Source of the DNA: Larus michahellis
Taxonomy: Eukaryota; Chordata; Aves; Charadriiformes; Laridae
Assembly: GCF_964199755.1 (NCBI RefSeq)
Contig: NC_133896.1
Location: 94,798,200-94,862,199 of the forward strand
Direction: 5' to 3'
DNA length: 64,000 nucleotides
Positions 1 through 19,300 of this stretch are shown here, in pieces. A program made the position numbers and the translations under genes. Under the pieces are notes generated by a model that was not told where the DNA came from, ran no database searches, and saw only the letters and a list, made by a program, of their open reading frames with translations. Each line of letters starts with the position of its first letter. Position 1 is the stretch's first letter.

Positions 1-397
1 ACCATTCTGAAGGATCTCAGCTGCTTCGTCTCAGACCAGACACTCAGCCATTACTCTGTTTTTGCATCCTTCACATGTGATCAACCTGATTAATCTTGAT
101 CGATCTGAGGAAAATAATGATGACTATGACAAAAATGTAACTGGTCAGAAAGGCAATATGAGTACTTGCAGAAGGGAAAACAGTTTCACTATTTTTTGAA
201 TGTATCTGTTTCACTGAGACAGATCATGGTCAGCAGAACAGGGTATTGAAAGATGAGTGACTGAGCTCTGAAATGACAGACATAGAAGTGACTGGCAGGG
301 GTGTGTTGCTTACCCACTGGGTAGACGAGAGCCATCTAGGTCAGATCTTACTACCAACTGATGGTATCTAGCTAACTTCACGTTTCTTTTTCTCTAG
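1..397 (+). other. Intron of the amidase gene (window starts inside it)
   Basis: No coding exon is visible here. The stretch ends in a pyrimidine-rich tract and TCTCTAG acceptor directly before the first amidase exon. The preceding exon of this family should carry the glycine/serine-rich catalytic loop, and no such coding sequence is present, so it lies outside the window. Confidence 0.7.
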
Positions 398-3300
398 GTA
401 CATTTGGGCGCATCAGTTCTCATGGCAGCTTGCCGCTCTCCTACTCCACTGTCAGTGTAGGTAAGAGGACTCGTGCACCACCTCAGGGACCTTGCTGTGT
501 GGTGTTCTCACAAGGAAGGCAATCTGTGCCTACAAAAGACCTTGGGAGGAAGGTACTATTTACCCCTTGTCACATTTTTATCACTGATCTCTCTTTTACA
601 GGCCCTATCTGTACCTCGGTGGCAGATGCAGCCATTGTTTACAGTATCCTTGCTGAGCCGGATCCGCTCTATCCATATGGTAGGTGAGCCCTCTTCCTTC
701 CTGAGCCCAGGTGCTCTGTCTCCCTCAAGGCATCCAAGATAAAATAAGAAACTCTTGTTTGTTCCCTGCAGGACTAAAACAGCCCAAAGCAACCCTATCT
801 GATATGTGTGCTCCTGACCTGAAAGGCTTAAAACTGGGAGTGGACTGGACATTTTTTAAGGTGCCTGTTCTATCTCTCTCTTTCTGCTGCTTTGCAAAAT
901 GAGATTTTGAAGGAATTCAGTGCATTCACTGTTCTCTTGCCTGTCATCATTAGAACTTCTCATATTTAGTCCTATAATAGGAAGAGAATATAATCTGGGT
1001 GAAAACATTGACAGGGATAAATTTTTTCCTAAAGCAGCCTTTTGAGTAAAAGTCTGTTGGAAGCATGAGGAAAGGTAATGACTGTACAGTTGATGGCAGT
1101 ATGCTTCCTCATACTGCTGTTTCTGTTAGAAGCAATGCTTCTGAATTGATTACAAAAGGCAGTTAGTTTAAAATCAAATGAGGAAAATTAGCGTATCCAT
1201 TTCGTGACAATGATGTAGCTGCTAAGTGGTATGTTATCATTCCAATGTAGAAACTGGGCTTGCAAGCTAGTACCGTTTGGTAATTGTAATGCAACCCCTC
1301 AAATGTGGTCAGGATTTCTTGCCTGGAGGAAAACAAGGACTCTTTCTGGCCCTGCCCCACGAAGAGGAGGAATATCCTCTCCTCTGGAAAAGATGACCTG
1401 CAAGCTGTTTTCTTGGAGCAGGTGGCTTAAGGCAATCCTGGAGGGGTGTGTTTCACTACCATTAGGGACAGAAGCAAGGAAAGCTCCATGAGGACCAAAG
1501 TCCTTGTGAGCATGCTCACCAAGGACAGGACGGCAGTGTCCAAAGTCTGCTTAGCTCTTTCCTCTTTTTCTCTAGGCATGCGATGCTGAAGTACTATCCA
1601 TCTGTGAGAAAGGTAAAGGGGAAAAGTCTGTAAGTCTTTTATTCTGTCTGAGGTCGTGGTATCATTTGGTGCTCCTCTTATGCATGCATTAAGATCTTGC
1701 CTGAAGTCCTTAAAGGCAGATGCTTAAAGAGGTCTGGCTGGACAAGCAGCAGTAGCTTTGTATTAGGGAAGCCCTTCTGACTGCTGAGGGTTAAAAAGCT
1801 CAGCAGTTGTAGGCTTGTCAGGTTACAATGGAAGAATGCAGTCCAGTGTGCTAAGCCTCTGTCTGTATAAAGACAGATCTGTGCTCAGTAATACTTAGTC
1901 TGCAAGCTTTAATGGTAAAAGACTTCTAAGGGAGGGACTTGTTTCACAATATAATGTTCAGTAGGAAAAACAGAGCTAGGTCTTTGTCATGTATCCAGTC
2001 CTCTGGTATTTCCATTAAATCAGCCAAACAGTGCCTTTGAGGTGGCTTTGTCAGATTTAAACTAAGCAAAATTGATCCTGGTGAGTACTTGAGGGGGTAG
2101 GGGAGAAAGACTCTACGTTGCTTGGTATAGCGGTTGGCCTCCTATGCATTGGAGCTGAGAGAGTTCACAGTATTCAGGCTTTGTTTGCCTGGTTTTCCTT
2201 CAGCCTCCTTATTGCCATAGACACTCACGCTTCTACGTGTGTGGAGTTTTCTTAGGAGAGATGTGCCATAAGCCAGTGAAATAGGCAAGCTTGGGTATTT
2301 ATGAAGAAGTTGGGGTCAAAGAAAGACAGGAATTCTTTCTAGACTGCAAAAGATTCACTTTTCGCAAAGTCTTGGTGTTCAACCTTGCTAAAGTGCATCA
2401 AGATTTAGTGAACATGCACTGTTGACCTGGTCTCCTGAGTATCCCCCAGGTTCCTCTACTATTATGGTTCAGAAGAGGCTTTGAATGGGAATCTCATGAT
2501 GCTAAATAATCACTTCATGCCGATAGAATACTGGTCACGTCAAGTGCTCTAGAAAGTATTGTCAGTCCACCTTTACCTTTTAGATTAACTGGGGGTGGCT
2601 AGAGGAAGGAGATGAACTTGCCTGAAATGTAGTGGGTAATTTAGGAACCTGTCTGCAAGCCCCTACCCCTCCCTTGTTGGAATATCGAGATTTAGTTAGG
2701 CTGAAGGCTTTTATCTAGGAGAATCAGCTGCAGCATTCTGCATGCCACAAGATGCACTGAAGATACTTGCTTTGTAATCACCTATGGGGTCTCTAACTTC
2801 TCAAGGGGTTGGGGATTCACAGCCCTTCTTGGAAGTCCGGTGAACTCAAGGATGCTGTCTGTGCTTTACCTGTTCTGTACTCAGCTGTGGAGCACCTACA
2901 GAGTTTGGGAGCCAGCGTGGTTGAAGTGTCTCTTCCAGAGATAGAGGAAGTGCGAGTAGCACATGTAATCTGCATTCTCAGTGAGATGCGGGACTTCCTG
3001 CAACCTGACTTCAATAAACATTTCCAGGAAATGGTAAGTAGCAGCAGCTCGGATCAGTGGCAGTAGCTGTCCTGGCTGATACAGAACAAGTGTCATGTCA
3101 GTGAGAAACCTGAGGCTTTCCTGCCTTTTCTGTGATGAGCCACCAGTTGGATTACTACTAATACAGGAGAGCAGACCTGGAAGAGAAGTCTTGGACTGTC
3201 ACGTTCAGTTTCTTGCAAGCAGAGCCATCATCAGTGTTTTCTCTTTCAGAATTTAGAAACTCGGGCTAACCTGGCCTTGGCTTCCCAGTTCACAGCTCTG

Positions 3301-5359
3301 GATTATATTACGGTAAGAAGCATACTGTGGTGAAGGCACCTAGTGAAATTCTAAAGGTGGGGTAGAGGATTCTCTTAACCTCCCCATACATGTGGAAAGG
3401 TATCACTCAGCTGTACTGCCCTCTGCTGTGAAAGCATGCTGAATGGTGGGGCACAGCAGAGGACATGCCACATGGATTGGTGTCCTGCATGTGGATTCCA
3501 AACTGCAGGAATTGCGTCTTCTTTTGCAAAGGCATAGGCTCTGATGGGCAGAATCTGTCACCATCAAACATGAGCCTCACGAACCAAGAAGGCCTGGTCA
3601 GACAGTAGTCTCTCTGCTTGCAGGCAAATCGACAGAGAACTCGGAGTATGAGATTTTTGCAAGAGATCTTCACCTCTGTGAACTGTATCCTTACACCAGG
3701 TATTGGCAGCCTTGGCCAAAGACATGGTCCCCCACAGATGTGTGGTGCATTTTAAGAACAGTTACTCCATTAACTTTCCCTGCCCAGTTTTAAGAGCATG
3801 ACTTTTGTGCAAAGGCTTCGCTGTGCCTCAAGCCTTTAGAAGATAATGCAGCCTGGTTAGAAAGACTTATGTGTATTTCTAGATTTGCTGTATATTTATA
3901 GACTTACTGCCTATATCCATGACAGTGAGAAACTCCTTCTTGGTACTTGAAACAGGAGCTACAGAGACAGCACATTTACACAGGAAGGACTGGATGTCTA
4001 CTTATGTATGCAAATGTTCTTGCTCTAAATAGAAACTTACTACTTAATTCATAATTCCTAGTGACTTGATTGTGTTCCAGGGGTGTGAGTTTGCATCACC
4101 CATGTATATCAAACTTGTGGCTATAATGAACTGAGCTGTTCCTAGAAGATTGCACACTGCCTGACTCTTCCTTTGCTCTTTAAGCTAGTGCTGGTTGCCC
4201 AGAGAGGCTGTGGAATCTCCGTCCCTGGGGATATTCAAAAGCCATTCAGACATGGTTCTGGGCAACCTGCTCTAGTTGACTGTCCTTGAGACAGAAGGTT
4301 AAAGCTGACCTCCTGAGGTCCCTTTCAGTCTCAGTCATTCTTGTGATTCTTCCACAGCTGTTGCTTGTACTGCCCCAAGAATCTATGAATCTGACCTCTT
4401 GACTGGGAGCAGTGACTTGTCCTTCACAGCTCGATCCATGAGGTAAGAAGAATAAGATGAGCTGCACTAACTGAAATTGCTCAGGCTGTAAAGCAGGAAA
4501 TAGATCCTAGCTACCTCTCCCCAAAAAAGATGGCTTTGCTGCTGTCCCAAGGCAGGAATGCTGATGACAGCTTTTCCCCCAGGTTTATGCAGCTTGGTAA
4601 CTTCACTGGGATTCCAGGCCTTGTGGTCCCCATTGGGTATTCTACTGCTGGGCTTCCTATCAGCTTCCAGGTGAGTAGTGTCTCTTTGTGAATGCTGGGT
4701 CACAAAATCCCCAGCTGGCTTTGTCCTGAACCACTATAACCAGGTTCCTGCTGTTCCACACAGCATACTTGAGGAGTTGGCAGGTACTGGTAATAAAGTT
4801 TTAACTTGTGGGTGAAAAGACTTGCCTCAGAATAAGTCATTCCTGAATGGCAGAAGGACTCTTCAGGTATCTGGGAGATGGATTTCTCTGTCTCCCTGTC
4901 TGCTTGCATCAGTACTCACTATTTGTCACTACTCTTTGCTCTCTTTTCCTAATTTCTCAGTTCTGTAACTTCTTTAAGTCCTTCTTTGCTCTTCTCACTC
5001 TTGAAATGGGTCTCATGTAAATGAAAGGTCCATGTCTTGTAGTTAGAAGTCACACAGCTGCCTTTATCCCAAATGCAGTGATGCAGTACTTACTGGGGTA
5101 AAAGGGAAAAGCACGTGTCCTTTTGGTGCTGTTAGAGGGGGGGGAAATGTAGTTATGTTTTGCAGGGCTTTTAAGAGCATCTGTATGTGGTGATGCTACT
5201 GGTTTTTTTCCCCTTCTTTCCCTCTCTGTCTCTCTCATCTTCTCCCAGGTCATGGCAAAATGGTGGGATGAAGCTGTTCTTCTGAGGATTGGTCTGAAGC
5301 TAGAGCAGTTTCGTTACCAGACCAAAAAACCATCCATTTATTACGACATACTTGCATGA
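398..5359 (+). CDS. Amidase-signature enzyme, plant-type FAAH-like, C-terminal part (5' end outside the window)
   Basis: Ten coding exons join in one frame: 398-460, 602-679, 772-860, 1576-1612, 2885-3033, 3250-3312, 3624-3699, 4358-4442, 4583-4670 and 5249-5359, giving about 278 codons and a TGA at 5357-5359. All boundaries are AG/GT and all phases match. The product starts in the amidase-signature fold at GTFGRISSHGS, continues with VGPICTSVADAA (the usual GPL..S.EDAA block), and ends with the conserved GIPGLVVPIGY...GLPISFQVM block and a terminal KKPSIYYDIL. That terminus and the LPEIEEVRVAHV block resemble plant fatty acid amide hydrolase more than mammalian FAAH or FAAH2. Family members hydrolyse amide bonds of N-acylethanolamines or related amides with a Ser-cis-Ser-Lys triad; those residues are encoded upstream of this window, so activity cannot be judged here. 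The donor after exon 3 (GTGCCT) is weak. Family membership is secure; substrate is inference. Confidence 0.87.
4189..4350 (+). mobile_element. CR1 retrotransposon 3' fragment
   Basis: The sequence follows the CR1 3' end: TTGCCCAGAGAGGCTGTGG, then the CATGGTTCTGGGCAACCTGCT block, then the GGTCCCTTTCAG...TGTGATTCT tail. It closely parallels the last 160 bases of the copy ending at 44.19 kb. It lies in sense orientation in the intron before amidase exon 8 and ends within about ten bases of that exon's acceptor. Confidence 0.85.
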
Positions 5360-8074
5360 CGGAGTGACCAAGATGGGGAATAAGTCTTTTTTTTTTTTTT
5401 TTTCCCTAGTCTGACCTGATCAAGTGTTAAGAGTGGGCTTGTTCCCAATGCTTATCTGAATGAGGCTTAGCAGCAGGCCCATTTGAGGAATGGGGAGGAA
5501 AACTGATGCTGAGCAGACATAATTTCTGCTCCCTGTTTGTTATTGGATGGTCCAGTCTATACTGGGGAGACCCAACTGTGCTAGCTGGTTCCTTGCTGTG
5601 TTTTTGCCAACAGGGGAAGCTGCAACTATCTTCTGCAACTTCTTTCCGTGTAGGGGTCCTGTGTAAAGATGGAAGACAGTTGCATCAACAGGACTGCATG
5701 CGGGCAGTTCATGCTACTGTCCATGGAGAGGTGCAATCCCCACACCTTAAACCTTCTCACAGAACTCCTCCTGCTCCAGGATATAACAAAGGTATTGTTT
5801 GGAGAAGGAGAGGCAGCTTCCCTTAAGAAATAATGCCTAGCTCCCTTGGAAGTGAGGAGGATCTTAACACACCTGCAATTAGGTAGCGTGTGTTGTGCCC
5901 CCTTACTTAGTCCCTCAGAGCAAAATAGAAAGCGTATAGCTATGGAAGTGTCACTGTGCGTCTGTCCCTTATGCTACAGGGATAGTCAGTCTGTTACATA
6001 AAGTATGGGTGTGCTCACTGCATGAACAGTCCTACCTACCTTCAGCCTTACGTGCAAGGGGAGGAAAAAGCTAAGCGTGAACCCTCATCGACTCTGTGAC
6101 CCAGAGCCCTGGTTCAGGCTTCCTGTTGCACATCACCATTTCCCAAGCTAAGCCTTGGAGAGCCTCTTTTCTCCCACTGCTTACTTGAGTATAAGCCTGC
6201 TATCATTTAGGTGTCCAAATGGAAGAAACTACTTGGTAATGCAGTGAAATACCGCTTAAGGAGTGCTGAGCCAGCTGTTACAAACAGGTGACACTTGTGT
6301 GGTACTGAAAGTAGGAAATGCTACTGAGCTACTGCAAGAATGGAAGCTGCGTGCAAGAAAGGTGCTGCACAAAGCCATGTGCAACAAGGAGCCTGATAAG
6401 AAGCCAACCCCCTCTTATCCCAAATGTACTTCCTGAAGTAATCTAGGTAGAATTAAGACATGGTTTAACGATGAGGCTATACTACATAAAGCATGACATG
6501 GCTCTTAGCCACACTGCTGCGTTTCACTGGAAGGCCCCAGACTGTAAACTCCCAATTACTTATGTCTTGGCAGCAGCACTAGGGCTAGATGAAAGATAAG
6601 CAAAGGCCTAGGAGTAACTAAAGCTAAGCATTTGTGTTTGTTTTGGAGTAGCTTGGGGTTAATGCTCAGAGGCATCTCCTGTTGCTTACCTCCTCGGGTA
6701 TCTTGGGCTGGTGATCAGGCTGCTGGAGAAGCTGTCCTACAGACAGGAGCAGAGAAGATCGCTATATTCTCAATTAGCTTGAAAGGAAAGAAGGAACAGA
6801 AAGTAGCTGCAGTTTCTCCCAAACTTACTTAATATGATTTGGGTTATTTTTTTCCCCCATACATCTCTCTTCTTTAACAGAGCTAGCACTTGACTAATAG
6901 CTAAAGTTAAGACAGATGGCATCTGCATGGAAGAATAGTGCATTGCCCTCTCCTCCTTAATTACCTGAGTTAAACCATCAACTCCTACCATCACAGCATC
7001 CACAGTTAAATTAATTATACGGCTGATATTGTCTTCAATTCCTCTATGTGATACTGCCACAACTATTTTCTCACTAGATTCTAGTATAGTTCAGCTTTAT
7101 GAAGAACAGTTTAAAAGCAAAGTATTTCCTCTATTATTAATGATAAGTTATTAAACATACCTTAGAGTGAAACACTGCTGAAATGCATTGTGTAGCAATA
7201 AGGGAGTTAAGTGTTTGACAAGAATAAATTTCTGCCAGGAACACTGCTGCTTGAAGGACATGGCTGAATATTTCCTCACTTAATTATATTATTCAATGGA
7301 TTAGAGATGGATGTTTAAAATATTCAATTACCATGCTGCTAGATGAAGCTATTTATTTCAAATCCCTTCCTAAAATGATAATTTCCATATTTAGTTCATT
7401 CTCTGGGCTAGGATGAGAAATAGGAGCTAAAGAGCTTGTTTTTTAAAACTAATACTTGCGCCCTGCTAACAGTGGGAAGAAGAACGAACTGAGAGCTTTT
7501 ACTAACAGTAACTTCGTCTTTCTGCACACTGTTTCCTTCCTTTCCCTAAACTGGTATCACATCAGTGCACATCTCCAGTCCAAGACTTCCCTGGTACTAA
7601 GGTTACTAAGATAAACTTTACTCATACTTGTGAAAAGCTCCCGTGTTTCCTTTCTTCCTCTGGCTTTTAGCTTATCCAAGTTCTACAGCAGACCAGTTCC
7701 TAATTAACAGCAGTTCTATCCCCACAGTATGCGCCATAGCAAGGCAGTTGTGTGAGCAAAGCAGACACAGTGACCACACACACAATCCTGTTGCTTCACA
7801 TAGATATATGTATGGGTAGAGATATATGGTATGTACACACTGATTTTTTTTTTATATATATATATATAAAATAACACCTTGTTTATAAAGCGACATTTAA
7901 TTGCCACTGGTTCCCTTCCCGCCCCACAAAAACAATAGTATACAAAATATAAAATATTTTAAATATTTATAAACGCCGCAAGAAAAAAATAGAACTGTAC
8001 GAAAATATTTTTTTTCTGAGGTTCCTTCCCTGCCCTGTGGGAAGGGAAAGAGAAGGGGTACACGTTTGGCCGGC
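5360..8074. other. Tail-to-tail spacer: amidase 3' UTR and TMEM39A 3' UTR
   Basis: No gene is recognisable. A 17-T run (5387-5403) starts 28 bases after the amidase stop. The plus-strand AATAAA at 7223-7228 is a possible but distant poly(A) signal for the amidase transcript. On the minus strand, an ATTAAA variant (about 7893-7900) could serve TMEM39A. Where the two 3' UTRs end, and whether they overlap, cannot be decided from sequence alone. Open frames here are short and show no family resemblance. Confidence 0.5.
7843..7870. repeat. T-run followed by (TA)n microsatellite
   Basis: A run of T bases is followed by about eight TA units. It lies roughly 200 bases beyond the TMEM39A stop codon, probably inside its 3' UTR. 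Confidence 0.85.
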
Positions 8075-16277
<8,203 letters not shown>

Positions 16278-16358
16278 GACCAGGAACCAATCCACTTCCA
16301 GTGCCTCCAGCAGGCTGTGCCCTGAGACCCAGACAACGATCCCGAAGCCTTCCCAGGT

Positions 16359-19300
16359 CTGCAAAGGAGGCAGAAACATCACTTAAGCTGCAAACGGCTG
16401 GTCACCAAGTTCACACCCCAGACAAGGGAGTTCATGCAAAAGGAAGCCACTCATACATGCAGAGCCCTGCGGAGACACCCATCGCCACCCTAAAACACTG
16501 TGCCCTTTCAACAGCACCAGATCAGCGTCTGCTCGGATACACAGAACGGATGCCACTGACACTGTGTCTTTAAAAAGCAGCTGCTTAAATTAGCCATCAG
16601 CGACTGTGAGCACTTCCTGTTGGCTGGAAAGAGCCACCAAGCATCTCCAGCACTGGAGAACACACAACTGTGTGCCTTGTTTCAAAAGCAAGTCTGGGAA
16701 AAGCCCTCTCCTTGTTCTGGTGCAAGGAGCTACTAGAGCTTCGCAGGTCTTTTTAACCACCCAATACATCACTTGACATGGTCTGACGCTGGACATCCTG
16801 CCAGAGCTCAGAACAGACAGCCTTAATTGGTCTCTGTGAAGTTAATCACATGGTTCAGCTCCCTTCTGTGCTAAGAAAGCCTAACTGACACAATGGTAGG
16901 ACATCCATATAAAAGTGGTTCTAGCTAGCAGAGTAGTGCAGCAAAACACACATATAAGTGTCCTTCAAGTGCATGGCCATGCAATTACATACCACAGACT
17001 TCAAAAAAAATTAAATTTAGAAGTGAGCCTGTAAATATTGATTTTTATTTCACTGATTGACACTGCAAGGATTTCAGCAGTCAAGTAAGTTTCTGACGGC
17101 TAGCAGGCATAAAAGCGATAGGCTGAACTGGAGTGCAAATCTGGAAGTCAATCCAAGTGCGTGTGTTGTACAGAATCGAGGCACTGTGAGCGAGCATCTC
17201 ACTACAAGGATACAGATTTGCATTTCTGGAGATTAACCGTCCGCCCTTTTGGCAAAATGTCACAGCCAGAACCAACCCAGGGTCTAAAAAAGCACTCCCA
17301 CCTTCTGGGAAACTCTGGATCTAGCTTTGAAATTTACAGATGGAACCTGTTGTCTATTTATAATTCAGTTATCACCTCCTTTAAAATCCTGAGAAATCAC
17401 AGCTGGCAGAAATGCCAGGAAGTTTGCTCAATGAGTCACACCACTGTCACCATGACCACAGTGTGCAGGAGGACTATTCTAAAAAAACTCTCTCAAAGAA
17501 CCATCATTTGTATTAAAATTTCCCATGCTTCGTCTCTACTCCAATAACTCAGAATTTCAACAAAAATCACATAAGATGTTTCAAAAGACATACCCACATG
17601 AAGGTCACTCAAAAAAAAAAAAAAGTAAACCAAAAAAAGAGAGTTGTGAAATTGCATGAAAAGAGAGCAAACATTGGACAGTTTGGGTTTGGAGCAAAAT
17701 AATGTGGTTTTGGCATTGGCAGACTTCAAAACTCTCATTATAATTCCAATGACAACACAACAGACAAACGAAACCTTCCTTCTTCCTCTCCTTTCTAGTC
17801 AGGACTCTAGAGCTTTCAGGCTCTAGGATGTTCTAGAGTTTTGTTTGGGAATATTTGTATTTCCGGAATTAAATATAAACCGAAGAAAGTTCTCCTACAT
17901 GTACAAGATGAGCAGGGACAGCAACAAACAATGCACAATTCACTTAGGGTATCTGGACACTTTACATAAGCAGTTAAGGTGAAGGAAAAATAAAGAAAAA
18001 AGATAAAGACTTCTAAAAGGAGCAACTTTGAAAGCCATTTTAAGCCAAATTAAATTATTACAGGGACTGTAGAAGCAAAAACAATTGGTCTGATTCAACC
18101 TACAGGTTATTTATGATAACAGATGCAATACGTCAGTGGTCTAATTACTGGTAGTTACAGTGGAAGGTACTTTATGCCACATTCAGCAATTCATGTAAAT
18201 AATTTAACAGCTCTCATTAGTATTATCCCATTAGTATGCTTCACATGCTTGATAATATAGACACTTGGAAACTAAGTAATCGCATTTCCACCTTCTGGTT
18301 TTGCAAACCAGTAAAATGCAGGTAAAAAAGAATGCCTGTGGAAAGGAGCCCTCCTTAACATCAGCACACCGTATTTTAAATGCACTTGAATAAGCCCTTT
18401 CACAGTGATCCACGAGCATATAGAATGTGCAGTTCCTCATGCCAAGCTTTAAATAACTTTACTTCACTGGAGTCTGATCAAATTAGATAGATGTCTGTTA
18501 GAGGACGACCTGCCTAATAACCATTCCTTTTTTGTTTGCTTTTATTTTGTAAAACTAGCCACACAAAACTGAAGCTCCCCAGATAAAGTTAAACAAAGCA
18601 GTGAGATTACACATCAGTTTGACTCTAAGTCTGCTTTTTTTGGACTTGAACCAATCAACAGCCCTCCTTTTTGAGGGGAAAGACATGGGAAAAAGCCTTT
18701 TTATAGTTTTCAATTAATAAACAAAGGCATGATTCTACTGTGAAAAATATGCTGACAAGAAAAAAAAAGTGTCCATGACCCTTTACTCCGACACTTCAGA
18801 TTCCTGTGTGCATCCAAGTCATATTAAGAATTAATAAAGAGCCTGCAGAGCGAGCTGGGAGTCTACCAGGCTCCCTTCTTTGTTTGCAGTGCTCCCACCC
18901 CATCAGTGATCTTATTTTAATATAGTCTCAGACACAAAAAGTCAGTAATGGAAGATAAAAGCTTTTCCTGACAAGAATTTTTAGTCCATTAATGTGATTC
19001 CACATTGTTCTTCCCAGTTCATCTATAATTTCCCTCAAAAATAAGTCACATACTCGTAGTCCTTTCATCGTCAACATCCACAGAACAGAAACTGCCTAGC
19101 TTCCAAGATCTCCTCTCTCAGACAGATGTGGGCATCATAAAAACACAGAAGAAGGATCTGAAGACCAGCTGCAGAACAGTGTACAGTGGTTCTGTCTGCG
19201 CACAGGAAAGGATATGAGTATGGACACCTCTTGGGTCCTAGAGAGGGACCGCGCTCTTTTTGGGACAGAGACAAAACCTTCAGCTGTGATATGGTTATAA

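Noticed and set aside
398-5359. Assignment as FAAH2
   Set aside because: The C-terminal region does not follow human FAAH2 as I know it; the plant-type terminus is a better fit, so no symbol is given.
5387-5411. T-run followed by CCCTAG as a splice acceptor in the amidase 3' UTR
   Set aside because: No donor follows with a plausible exon, and the coding region already ends upstream.
16278-16382. Upstream in-frame extension of TMEM39A beginning MMFLPP
   Set aside because: The extra ATGs lie upstream of the acceptor at 16359-16360, so they are intronic, and the MPGG start matches the vertebrate protein.
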